This document shows positions 43,177 to 51,611 of a DNA stretch of 64,000 nt, in pieces. Source of the stretch: Solirubrobacter taibaiensis (GTDB lineage: Bacteria; Actinomycetota; Thermoleophilia; Solirubrobacterales; Solirubrobacteraceae); contig JAPDDQ010000026.1 in NCBI GenBank assembly GCA_027587225.1, positions 39,282 through 103,281 of the forward strand, read 5' to 3'. The translations under genes were made by a program, and so were the position numbers. Position 1 is the stretch's first letter, and every line of letters starts with the position of its first letter. The notes under the pieces were generated by a model, which was given only the letters and a program-made list of their open reading frames with translations, was not told where the DNA came from and searched no databases.

Positions 43177-43248
43177 TTCAAAAGGTCTAACACCAAACGG
43201 CTCGAGAACTCATCGCTGAGTTCCCGTCGCGGGCGGTGTTTCACGGGC

Positions 43249-43827
43249 ATGGGAACGATCGTGTTGAGTGGACCACAGAACAGCTCCTTGGACGGCGTCG
43301 TCCAGGACCCGGACGGTGCGGAAGGCTTCCGGACGGGCGGCTGGTTCGTCGAATCCGGAGGCCAGGATCTCGAGGCCTGGAACGAGCTCGCGCTCGCGGA
43401 TGCGCTGGGCGCCGAGGCCTGGCTGCTGGGACGCGTCAGCTACGAGTTCTTCGGCACCCGTTGGCGGCCCCGGACCGGAGCGCTCGCCGACCGGCTGAAC
43501 CGCATGCCCAAGTACGTCGTGTCGTCCACGCTGGTGGAGCCCGAGTGGGACAACTCGACGGTCCTGGGCGGCGATGCGCTCCAAGCGGTGTCGCGGCTCA
43601 AGCAAGAGCTCGACGGGGAGATCGTCGTCCCCGCGAGCTATCGGCTCGCGCGCTCGTTGATCGCACACGACCTGGTCGACGAGCTGCGGCTGGTCGTGTT
43701 CCCGGTCGTGCTCGGGGCCGGCGAGCGCCTCTTCGACGAGACCACCGGCAACCAGCGCCTACGCCTCGTCGACACCCGGACCGTCGGTGCCGGCCTCGTC
43801 TATCTCCACTACGAGTTCGTCCGTTAA
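43249..43827 (+). CDS. Dihydrofolate reductase-family protein (RibD C-terminal type)
   Basis: The protein has 192 residues of the bacterial 'DHFR family' related to the RibD reductase domain: SLDGVVQDP near the N terminus, EAWLLGRVSYEFF, MPKYVVSSTL, and LVDELRLVVFPVVLGAGERLF. Most are NADPH-dependent reductases of unknown substrate, not true FolA. The ATG at 43249 is 72 bp from the divergent sigma-factor start; the ribosome-binding site is weak. A 16-bp hairpin follows 3 bp after its stop. Confidence 0.83.
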   Translation: MGTIVLSGPQNSSLDGVVQDPDGAEGFRTGGWFVESGGQDLEAWNELALADALGAEAWLLGRVSYEFFGTRWRPRTGALADRLNRMPKYVVSSTLVEPEWDNSTVLGGDALQAVSRLKQELDGEIVVPASYRLARSLIAHDLVDELRLVVFPVVLGAGERLFDETTGNQRLRLVDTRTVGAGLVYLHYEFVR

Positions 43828-43830
43828 GCC

Positions 43831-43868
43831 CCGAAGGGCGCCGGCTCGTGCAAGCCGGCGCCCTTCGG
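43831..43868. terminator. Very strong hairpin, terminator (1 of 2)
   Basis: The arms CCGAAGGGCGCCGGCT (43831-43846) and AGCCGGCGCCCTTCGG (43853-43868) form a perfect 16-bp stem with a 6-nt loop, followed by TTGCTT. It directly follows the DHFR-like gene and can act on both converging transcripts. Confidence 0.8.
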
Positions 43869-43880
43869 TTGCTTGGAGAG

Positions 43881-43909
43881 CGCTCCGGGAGCGCAGGGCT
43901 CCCGGAGCG
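43881..43909. terminator. Strong hairpin, terminator (2 of 2)
   Basis: The arms CGCTCCGGGAGC (43881-43892) and GCTCCCGGAGCG (43898-43909) form a perfect 12-bp stem with a 5-nt loop, 11 bp past the end of the leftward giant GSDH/ThuA gene. It is probably that gene's own terminator. Confidence 0.75.
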
Positions 43910-43920
43910 TTGGCCTCCCG

Positions 43921-46900
43921 TTAGGGAGTTGTGGACGACAGCGTGAAGACGACCGTCTTCCCGTAGCTGCCGCGCAGCAGCGGTTCGTCTGCCGCGATGC
44001 TCTGCTTGACGTCGATCGCCACGGCGCGCGAGGACACCGGAGCGGGGAACGTCGCCAGGGTCAGCGCGCTACCGCTCAGGGCGGCGAACGCGGAGCTCCC
44101 CGACTTGAGCTGCAGGGGCTGGGTGAGCGCCTGCGAGCCGTTGACCAGGCGGCCCGGAGCGGTGCTGCTCGGGTCGCGGACGGTCAGGGCCGCGGCGGTC
44201 GCGCTCGACGTCACGGTGGCGTTGAGCGTGGTGGTGTAGTCCTTCGCGACGCCCGGCTGGAACGTGCCGAGGTCGCCGGAGGTGGCGCTGAGCGTGAGCC
44301 CGAGGACCGTGGGCACGTTGCCCGTGATCTGCACCGGGACGCTCGTGCCGGGCTCCGCCGCGACGGTGATCGCCGCCAGCGTCTTGGTGCTCGAGCCGCC
44401 CTTGGCGTCCGTCACCTTGACGACCGGGGTGTAGGTCCCGGCGGTGGTGTAGGAGAACGTCGGGTTCTGGCCCGTCGTCTCGAACGTGCCGTCGCCGTTG
44501 AGGTCCCACGCGTAGGTGAGCGCGTCACCGTCGGCGTCGGTCGCGGTGGCGGTGAAGGACACCGACAGCGGGGCCGTGCCGGAGGTCGCGGACGCCGTCG
44601 TCGCCCCGATCACCGGGTTGGCGTTGGCGGGTGCGACGCCGCAGGCCGCGGAGGCGAGCTTGCCCGCCGCGATCTCGATGCCGGCCGCGATGTGCGAGCG
44701 GATGCCCGCCTCGCTGTAGGAGGCCTGGGTGTGACCCATGCCCGTGTAGAACGAGCGGCCGCCGTCGAACTTCTTGCACCACGCGATCGGGTGGTCGTCG
44801 TCCGTCGTGTTGCCGTCGTCCTCGTTGTACGTGGTCTCGTCCATCGTCAGCAGCACGTGGACACCTTCGGTGTTGCGCGGGTTGTAGTCCGTGCCGCCAC
44901 CGTTGACCACCGGGTTGACCGGCGATTGGTAGTTGTACCACTCGTCCGTCCGGCTCCAGGCGTCCGGGAGACCGGCCGTGGACGGGTCCGTCTTGTCCTC
45001 ACGCAGCACCGTCGCGGTGGGCGTGCCGGACGGGTGGTTGCGGAAGTACGCGCCGACCAGTTGGCCGTACCAGGCCCAGCCGTACTCGCCGTCGGCGGCC
45101 GCGTGCAGACCGAAGTAGCCCTTGCCCGAGCGGATGAAGCGCTCGAACGCGGCCTGCTGGTCCGTGGTGAGGAAGTCACCCGTGGTGGAGTTGAAGACCA
45201 CCACGTCGTAGTTGGCCAGGATCGCGTCCGTGAACAGCGCGCCGTCCTCGGAGGCGTCGACCTGCCAGTTGCGTTCCGTGCCGAGGGCCTGGATCGCGGC
45301 GAGCGAGGTCGGGATGTGGTCGTGACGGAAGCCCGCCGTCTTGGAGAAGACGAGCACCCGCAGCTTCTTGGTGGTGTCGGTGGCCGCCAGCACCGTGACC
45401 GTGACGTCCCGGGTGGCGGTGCCGCCCTTGCCGTCGGTGACGGTCAGCTTCGCCGTCTTGGTCCCGGCGGTGGTGTACGTGGCGGACGCCGAGGCGCCCG
45501 TCGCGTCCGCCGTGCCGTTGCCGTCGAAGTCCCACGAGTACGTGAGCGCATCGTTGTCGGCGTCGGTGGCCGCCGCGGTGAACGTCGTCGCCAACGGAGC
45601 GACGCCCGCCGTGTTCGACGCCGTCGCGGAGGTGATGACCGGCGAGGCGTTGGTGGAGCCGCCGCTGCCGCAGCCGGCCTGGCCGTTGACCTTCAAGTAG
45701 TCGAAGGTCACCGTCTTGCCGGCGCCGGCCGCCTGCACGCCGAGCGCGTAGACCCCGAACTTCGGAGCGGTCTGCGTGTTGGCGACGGTCGCGAACGTCG
45801 AGACCCAGGTGGTCCCGTCGAACGAGTACTCGCCCTTGTAGGTCGTACCCGTCTTCGTCAGGCGCAGCCAGAAGTTCGTCGTCCCGGTGGGGACGGCCGT
45901 ACCGGTGGCCTGCGGCTGCGGGTTCTGGGTCGCCCCGCCTTGCTCGGAGCGCAGTTCGATCCGGTTGATCCGCGTCTGGTTGACGTCGGAGATCGCATCG
46001 AGCTTGACCCAGTTGTCGTCGTCGGTGTAGATGATCAGACCGCCCTGGCTGTAGCCGCCGGTGATCGTGCCGGAGAGCTTGGTCTCGAGGACGTAGTCGC
46101 TCCCCGCGTGATCGGCGGACTGCAGGAACAGGTTGCGCGTGCCCGACGGGTCGCTGGTGGTGTTGATGTCACCTTCGACCGTGGTCGTGGTGAGGCCGCC
46201 GCTGCCGACGGTGTACTTGGTCGCGTCCTCGCGGACGATCGCGTTCCAGCGGGTCTTGTCCAGCGTGGTGCCGTCGAAGTCGTCACCGGGGGTGAACGGC
46301 GCGGGCACGTTGGCGCCCTCGAGGGTCACGTAGTCGAACTTGGCGTTGACGACCGTCGTCGCCGCGTTCGAGAGGGCGAAGACGCCGACCTTGGCGTTGG
46401 CCGGCAGCGCGGCGCTCTGGCCGACGGGCGTCCAGGTCGTGCCGTCCACCGAGTACTCACCGCTGATGGTGGTCCCGTTGGACTTCACGCGCATGAACAC
46501 GTCGTTGCCGAACGTCGAGGCCAGGTTGCCCGTCGCGTCGGCGCTGCCGTTGCGCGGCGTGCCTGCGACCTCGTTGATGAACTCGAACTTCTCGACCGCG
46601 GTCGCGGTGGCGGCGTTGGTGGAGACGCGATCGAACTTCGTGTAGTTGTCGTCGTCGCCGTAGACGATGATGCCGGCCTGCTGGTACTGCACCAGGCCCT
46701 TGAAGTTGAGCTTGGTGGTGAAGGTCCAGGCGCCGGACGGAGCCGTGCGCAGGACGATGTTCTTGGCGTTGTTGGCCGTCTGGTAGACGTCGCCGGCCGC
46801 GGCCGGGATCGTCAGCACGCCGTCGGCGACCGTGAGCGTCTGGTCACGCCGGACGACGTCCCAGCCGGCACCGAGGTCCCCGCCGTTGAAGTCGTCCTTG

Positions 46901-49662
46901 TAGCCGTTCACACAGCCCGAGGGCGCGTTGACCGTGACCGCGATGGTCTTGGTCACCGTGCCGCCCTGGCCGTCGGTGACGGTCAGCGTGGCCGTGTAGG
47001 TGCCCGCGGCCCCGTAGGTGTACGTCGGATCCTCGGCCGTCGAGACGTCCGTGGTGGTGCCGGGCACGCCGAAGTCCCACGCGTAGGTGAGCGTGCCACC
47101 GTCGCTGTCGGTCGCCGTGGCGTCGAACTTGACCGCCTGCGGAGCCGTGCCGCCGGTGGCGGGCGTGGCCGTGATCGCGAGCTCGGGCGAAGCCGTCTGG
47201 GCGGCGCCCTTGCCGACGAACTCGATCCAGTTGACGTTGAACAGGTTCGCCGTGCTGCCGCGGTTGCGGAACACGAGGAACAGCTCGTTGGTGCCGGTCG
47301 GCGGGCTCGTCAGGTTGAGCTGCACGTCCTTGAACGTCTGCCAACCGCCGGTCGGGGTGATGGTGTCGGTGGTGCCGATGAGCGTGCCGGTGGGCGAGCC
47401 CGTGCGCACCTCGATCGTGCCGCCCGCACCGGCCGAAGCCACGCGGAAGCGCATCGCGGTGACGTCCTTGAGGCTGACCGGCTTGTAGGAGACGTAGTCG
47501 CCGTCCTCGACGAAGCCGAGGCTCAGCCCGCCGCCCTGCACGTCGGTCGTCGTCTCCGTCGTGACGCCCGCGGTGCCGGCGGTGGTGCCGTCGGTGGTGC
47601 GGCCGGTGGAGGCGAAGAACTCCGCCTGTTTGGTCTTGGGCTGCAGGATGGCCTGCGCGCGGCCCGTCAGCGGCGCGACGCCGCCCTGGCCACCCTTGTC
47701 GGTGTAGGCCACCGAGATCACCGTGAACGTGTTGGCCTCAGGGCCGTGGCCGGCCGCCAGGCCGGAGGACAGGACGCCCTCGCAGCCGGTCGCGCTCGAC
47801 AGGTCGTGCGCGTGCTGGTCATGGCCGAGCGAGATCTTGACCTGGATGTCGTTGCAGTTGATGCCCGCTCCGGTGCTGCCGTCCTCGGGGTCGGTGATCG
47901 AGATCTTGTAGGGGATCTTGTCGGTGAAGGACGCGACCTGCCCGTCGAGCGGCGTCTCGATCGTGACCGTCGGGGCGCGGTTGCCCACGGCGATCTGCAC
48001 GTTCGCGACGGCGGTCAGGCCGGTGGAGTCCTTGACCGTCAGCTTGGCGGTGTAGGAGCCGTTGGCCGTGTACGTGAAGGACGGGTTGGCGGCCGTGGAG
48101 TCCGTCGTGCCGTCGGAGGTGAAGTCCCAGGCGTAGGTCACCGGGAGACCCTCGGGGTCACTGGAGCCGGCGGAGCTGAAGTTGACCGCCAGCGGCGCCA
48201 GGCCACTGGTGACCGAGGCGCCGGCCGCGGCGACCGGGGCCTTGTCGCCCGCGACGTAGTCGACGCGGTAGATGCCCGAGTCGGCGTTGTCGCCGTTGAA
48301 GCCCGAGCCCCACTCGATCACGTAGAGGGCGCCGTCGGGACCGAAGTCGAGGTCCATCGGGCGCTTGTAGCCCGTGCCCAGCGCGAACGGCTGGATGGCG
48401 CTGCTCATCTGGCCGGTGGAGCTGAGGTCCGTGGTCTTGATCCAGCCGTTGTTCCACTCGGCGATGAACCACTTGTCGTCGTAGTAGGCCGGGAACTTGC
48501 GGTCGGAGACCAGGTTCGCGTCGTAGTGGTAGCGCGGGCCGCCCATGGGGGCGCCGCCCGTGCCGAGTCCCGTGTAGCGGGAGTCGGTCTCGCTGAAGCC
48601 CATCCACGCGCTGGCGCCGCGGGCCGGAGGCAGATCCGTCAGGCCCGTGTTGTTGGGCGAGTCGTTCTTGGGGGCCGCGCAGTCGAACTTCGAGCCGGAG
48701 GTCGAAGTCGCGAAGTTGTAGTCGTTGTACGCCGTGTTGTCGCGGATGCAGTACGGCCAACCGAAGTTGCCCGCGCTCGTGATCACGTTGTACTCGACGG
48801 AGCCTTGCGGGCCGCGGTTGGCGTTACCCGTGCTGGCGTCGGGGCCGTAGTCGCCCATGAGCACCCAGCCGGTCTCCGGGTCGACCGTGAAGCGGAACGG
48901 GTTGCGGAAGCCCATGCCGAAGATCTCCGGACGGGTCTTGTCGCTGGCGGCGAACAGGTTCCCGGGCGGGACCGTGTACGTGTTGCCGAGGCCGGGAGCA
49001 CCCGTCGGGTTCTCGATCGGCTTCACGCGCAGGATCTTGCCGTTGAGGTCGTTCGTGTTGGCGGCCGTGCGCTGCGCGTCCCACGCCTCGCGGCCGGAGC
49101 GCTCGTCGATCGGGTTGAAGCCGGCCGAGTCGAACGGGTTCGTGTTGTCGCCGGTCGAGATGTAGAGGCTGCCGTCGGGGCCGAAGTTCAGGGAACCCGA
49201 GGAGTGGCAGCACTGGCCGCGCTGGTGCTGGAAGGTCAGGATGCGCTGCTCGGAGGTCAGGTCGAGCGTGTCGCCGTTGACCTTGAAGCGGGCGATCACC
49301 TGCGTGTTCGAGCTGTCGGGCAGCTGCGAGTAGAACAGGTAGACCCACTTGCTGGTCGCGAAGTCGGGTGCGAGCTGCAGGCCGAGCAGGCCGTTCTCCT
49401 GGCTGTTGGTGACGGGCACCGTGCCGGCGGTCACCGTCTGACGCGTGTCCGGCTTCCAGATCATCAGGCGCCCGTCGCGCTCGATGTAGAAGAGCCGCCC
49501 GTCGGGAGCGATGTCGAGCTCCATCGGGTTCTTGGTGTTGTCGTCCAGCGTGACCTTCTGGAAGTCGCCGGCGGCGGGCTGCTGTGCCCGGGCGGCGCTC
49601 GTCCAGCACAGACACACCACGAGCACGGCGATCGCGGCAGCGATCGGCCTCGGTAGACCCAT
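43921..49662 (-). CDS. Secreted giant glucose-sorbosone dehydrogenase-like / ThuA protein with C-terminal sorting-like domain
   Basis: The protein has 1913 residues. Approximate order: signal peptide 1-26; GSDH propeller 30-475 (ENGLLGLQLAPDFATSKW, GFRNPFRFTVD, GPDGALYVIEWG); PKD 478-560; beta segment 560-670; CBM6-like 675-820; PKD 828-912; two DUF1349 domains 920-1117 and 1125-1327; PKD 1340-1422; ThuA-like domain 1430-1650 (LRVLVFSKTAGFRHDHIP, DDHPIAWCKKFDGGRSFY); PKD 1685-1770; C-terminal domain 1775-1913. Thus ThuA is near the C terminus here but N-terminal in the 23018 protein. The ATG at 49662 follows AGGAGGAGAGAGA; the frame is open further upstream but that part is not a signal sequence. 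Confidence 0.87.
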   Translation of the reverse strand: MGLPRPIAAAIAVLVVCLCWTSAARAQQPAAGDFQKVTLDDNTKNPMELDIAPDGRLFYIERDGRLMIWKPDTRQTVTAGTVPVTNSQENGLLGLQLAPDFATSKWVYLFYSQLPDSSNTQVIARFKVNGDTLDLTSEQRILTFQHQRGQCCHSSGSLNFGPDGSLYISTGDNTNPFDSAGFNPIDERSGREAWDAQRTAANTNDLNGKILRVKPIENPTGAPGLGNTYTVPPGNLFAASDKTRPEIFGMGFRNPFRFTVDPETGWVLMGDYGPDASTGNANRGPQGSVEYNVITSAGNFGWPYCIRDNTAYNDYNFATSTSGSKFDCAAPKNDSPNNTGLTDLPPARGASAWMGFSETDSRYTGLGTGGAPMGGPRYHYDANLVSDRKFPAYYDDKWFIAEWNNGWIKTTDLSSTGQMSSAIQPFALGTGYKRPMDLDFGPDGALYVIEWGSGFNGDNADSGIYRVDYVAGDKAPVAAAGASVTSGLAPLAVNFSSAGSSDPEGLPVTYAWDFTSDGTTDSTAANPSFTYTANGSYTAKLTVKDSTGLTAVANVQIAVGNRAPTVTIETPLDGQVASFTDKIPYKISITDPEDGSTGAGINCNDIQVKISLGHDQHAHDLSSATGCEGVLSSGLAAGHGPEANTFTVISVAYTDKGGQGGVAPLTGRAQAILQPKTKQAEFFASTGRTTDGTTAGTAGVTTETTTDVQGGGLSLGFVEDGDYVSYKPVSLKDVTAMRFRVASAGAGGTIEVRTGSPTGTLIGTTDTITPTGGWQTFKDVQLNLTSPPTGTNELFLVFRNRGSTANLFNVNWIEFVGKGAAQTASPELAITATPATGGTAPQAVKFDATATDSDGGTLTYAWDFGVPGTTTDVSTAEDPTYTYGAAGTYTATLTVTDGQGGTVTKTIAVTVNAPSGCVNGYKDDFNGGDLGAGWDVVRRDQTLTVADGVLTIPAAAGDVYQTANNAKNIVLRTAPSGAWTFTTKLNFKGLVQYQQAGIIVYGDDDNYTKFDRVSTNAATATAVEKFEFINEVAGTPRNGSADATGNLASTFGNDVFMRVKSNGTTISGEYSVDGTTWTPVGQSAALPANAKVGVFALSNAATTVVNAKFDYVTLEGANVPAPFTPGDDFDGTTLDKTRWNAIVREDATKYTVGSGGLTTTTVEGDINTTSDPSGTRNLFLQSADHAGSDYVLETKLSGTITGGYSQGGLIIYTDDDNWVKLDAISDVNQTRINRIELRSEQGGATQNPQPQATGTAVPTGTTNFWLRLTKTGTTYKGEYSFDGTTWVSTFATVANTQTAPKFGVYALGVQAAGAGKTVTFDYLKVNGQAGCGSGGSTNASPVITSATASNTAGVAPLATTFTAAATDADNDALTYSWDFDGNGTADATGASASATYTTAGTKTAKLTVTDGKGGTATRDVTVTVLAATDTTKKLRVLVFSKTAGFRHDHIPTSLAAIQALGTERNWQVDASEDGALFTDAILANYDVVVFNSTTGDFLTTDQQAAFERFIRSGKGYFGLHAAADGEYGWAWYGQLVGAYFRNHPSGTPTATVLREDKTDPSTAGLPDAWSRTDEWYNYQSPVNPVVNGGGTDYNPRNTEGVHVLLTMDETTYNEDDGNTTDDDHPIAWCKKFDGGRSFYTGMGHTQASYSEAGIRSHIAAGIEIAAGKLASAACGVAPANANPVIGATTASATSGTAPLSVSFTATATDADGDALTYAWDLNGDGTFETTGQNPTFSYTTAGTYTPVVKVTDAKGGSSTKTLAAITVAAEPGTSVPVQITGNVPTVLGLTLSATSGDLGTFQPGVAKDYTTTLNATVTSSATAAALTVRDPSSTAPGRLVNGSQALTQPLQLKSGSSAFAALSGSALTLATFPAPVSSRAVAIDVKQSIAADEPLLRGSYGKTVVFTLSSTTP
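43924..44340 (-). other. Conserved C-terminal domain, copy E (long form)
   Basis: The last about 139 codons of the leftward giant protein: GNVPTVLGLTLSAT, LGTFQPGVAKDYTTTL, LTVRDPSSTAPGRLVNG, LTQPLQLKSG, IDVKQSIAADEPLLRGSYG and terminal VVFTLSSTTP. With copy A it forms the long subgroup carrying the DPS...GxLVNG insertion. Confidence 0.85.
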
Positions 49663-49729
49663 TCTCTCTCCTCCTGTTGTTCGGCCAGCCGTACAACTAT
49701 TCCGACAGGCGCGGAGGAATCGTGTAGGA

Positions 49730-49742
49730 CTGTCTGACAAAA
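49730..49742. promoter_or_regulatory. Operator-like half box, site 3
   Basis: CTGTCTGACAAAA resembles the right half of sites 1 and 2 (GTC-N-GACAA). It lies 68 bp upstream of the leftward giant gene's ATG. The distal TTGTC arm is degenerate (GTGTA), so this is a weaker candidate than the other two. Confidence 0.35.
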
Positions 49743-49843
49743 GTCAAGACGGAACGGCTTGTGAGAGCCATATGAAGGGCTTGTGCGCGCGTTAGCGGGT
49801 TCGCAGGTTTAAGCAACTATTCGAACGGATAAGGTCGGGCGAC

Positions 49844-50575
49844 ATGGATGTTCGCGCGGCACTGATCACCGGCGGCGGGACGGGCATCGGCGCCGCGGCC
49901 GCTCGCGCCCTCGTCGCCGACGGCGTGCAGGTGGCGATCACCGGCCGCCGACGCGAGCCACTGCAGGCGGTGGCGAACGAGATCGGTGCGACCGTGATCG
50001 TCGGCGACATCGTCACCGACGCCGCGCGAATCGTCGCCGAGACCGTCGAGGCGTTTGGCGGCCTGCACATCGTGGTCAACAACGCGGGCACGATCCGGCG
50101 CAACCGGCGGCTGCACGAGATCGAACCCGAGGTCTGGGACGAGCAGATCGCGACGAACCTGACCGGCCACTTCCGCGTGCTGCACGCCGCGCTCCCGGTG
50201 CTGCTGGCCACCGAGGGTGACCGCTCGATCATCAACGTCGGCTCGACCCTGGCGCACAAGCTCGTGCCCGGGATCGGCGCGTACGCCGCGGCCAAGGGCG
50301 GGATCGTGTCGCTCACGAAGGCGCTGGCGGTGGAGTACGGGCCCGACGGCATCCGCGCCAACGCGGTCATGCCGGCGGTGGTCAAGACCGACCTCGCACA
50401 CGCGGAGCGGCCCGACTTCGAAGAGCGCGCCACCGCGATGGCCGCGGCGTATCCGCTCAAGCGCCTGGGGAAGAGCGAAGACCTCGCGTCCGCCATCGCG
50501 TGGCTGGCGTCGGAGCGCGCGGGCTGGGTGACCGGGACCGTCCTGGACATCGATGGCGGCTTCAGCGTCACCTGA
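49844..50575 (+). CDS. Short-chain dehydrogenase/reductase (SDR)
   Basis: The protein has 243 residues of the classical SDR type: cofactor motif ITGGGTGIGAAAA, NNAGT, the catalytic Ser in INVGSTLAH, and Y-x3-K in YAAAKGG, followed by GPDGIRANAVMPAVVKT. The Arg-rich segment after the first strand (ITGRRREP) suggests NADPH. Substrate is unknown; sequences of this kind are often named FabG-like or glucose dehydrogenase-like. AAGG precedes the ATG by 9 nt. The 3' end overlaps the peptidase gene by 23 bp. The upstream 100 bp carry a repeated CAACTATTC (49694 and 49814). Confidence 0.88.
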   Translation: MDVRAALITGGGTGIGAAAARALVADGVQVAITGRRREPLQAVANEIGATVIVGDIVTDAARIVAETVEAFGGLHIVVNNAGTIRRNRRLHEIEPEVWDEQIATNLTGHFRVLHAALPVLLATEGDRSIINVGSTLAHKLVPGIGAYAAAKGGIVSLTKALAVEYGPDGIRANAVMPAVVKTDLAHAERPDFEERATAMAAAYPLKRLGKSEDLASAIAWLASERAGWVTGTVLDIDGGFSVT

Positions 50576-51611
50576 GATCGAGCTCACGCGCGAGCTCGTC
50601 GCGCTGAACACGGTCAACCCGGGGTTGGTGCCGGGCGCCCCCGGCGAGTGCGCCGCGGTCGAGCGGCTGGCCACGCGCCTGGAGCCGCAGGGCTTCACCA
50701 TCGAGATCGTCGGCCCGGATGACCGCCCGAGCCTGATCGCGACGCGCCGCGTGACGGACGGTCCGCTGCTGGCCTTCAACGGCCACCTCGACACCGTCGG
50801 CGCCGGCGGGATGGTCGACCCCTTCGTGCCCCGGATCGAAGACGGCCGCATGTACGGCCGCGGCACCTGCGACATGAAGGCCGGCGTCGCCGCGTGCGTC
50901 GTCGCGGCCGAAGCGGTGCCGGAGGCCAACGTGATGCTCACGCTGGTCGCCGACGAGGAGAACGACAGCCTCGGCACGCTCGCGGTGCTCGAACACCTCG
51001 GCACGGACCTCCCCGCTGCGTGCGTCGTCGCCGAGCCGACCTGGATGGAGCTCGCCGGCTCCCACCGCGGCTTCAGCGTCGTCGAGGTCGAGCTCCGCGG
51101 CCGCGCCGCCCACTCCTCCCGCCCACACGACGGCGACAACGCCATCGACCACCTCGGCCGCCTCCTGCACGCCGTCGAGCTCCCGCTCATGGCCACGCTC
51201 GTCCGCGGCGGCTCCGCCCTCTACACGATCCCGGACCGCGCCCACGTCACGATCGAGCACCGCACCCAGCCCGGCGAACCGCTCCACGCCGGCCTCGAAG
51301 CCGTTCGCGCATTGATCGCCGAGCTGGACCTCGACGCCACCGCGACCGAGCTGATCGCCCGCGAGTCCTGGCAACTCGGAGACCACCGCCTCGTCTCCCT
51401 CTTCGACGCGGCCCTCGACACCCCGCCCCGCTTCGACGCTCCCTACTGGATGGAATCGGCCCTCTGGGAAGCCGCGGGCGTGCCGACCGTCGTCTGCGGC
51501 CCCGCGGGTGGCGGCCTCCACACCGACCTCGAATGGGTCGAGCTCGACCAGCTCACCCGCTACACGACCGCGCTGCGCGAGATCATTCGCGCATGGCCAA
51601 CATCGCACTGA
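50553..51611 (+). CDS. M20-family metallopeptidase (ArgE/DapE/carboxypeptidase type)
   Basis: The protein has 352 residues. Metal-binding landmarks of the M20 family are present: LLAFNGHLDTVGAGG (His and the second-shell Asp), GRGTCDMKAGVAA (bridging Asp), LVADEENDSLG (catalytic Glu plus metal Glu), and AEPTWMELAGSHRGF. The dimerisation domain starts near residue 175 (RGRAAHSSRPHDGDNAIDH). Members hydrolyse N-acyl amino acids or dipeptides. It overlaps the SDR gene by 23 bp and the next small gene by 19 bp, so all three form one operon. Confidence 0.88.
   Translation: MAASASPEIELTRELVALNTVNPGLVPGAPGECAAVERLATRLEPQGFTIEIVGPDDRPSLIATRRVTDGPLLAFNGHLDTVGAGGMVDPFVPRIEDGRMYGRGTCDMKAGVAACVVAAEAVPEANVMLTLVADEENDSLGTLAVLEHLGTDLPAACVVAEPTWMELAGSHRGFSVVEVELRGRAAHSSRPHDGDNAIDHLGRLLHAVELPLMATLVRGGSALYTIPDRAHVTIEHRTQPGEPLHAGLEAVRALIAELDLDATATELIARESWQLGDHRLVSLFDAALDTPPRFDAPYWMESALWEAAGVPTVVCGPAGGGLHTDLEWVELDQLTRYTTALREIIRAWPTSH

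Noticed and set aside
43873..49656. 1927-codon open frame on the plus strand opposite the giant GSDH/ThuA gene
   Set aside because: Same reason: no recognisable domain or signal peptide, very Arg/Gly/Val-rich, and the minus strand encodes a complete multidomain protein with a good ribosome-binding site.
49663..49740. 26-codon N-terminal extension of the leftward giant gene
   Set aside because: It lacks signal-peptide character and would overlap the operator-like site; the ATG at 49662 has a strong ribosome-binding site and a normal signal peptide.
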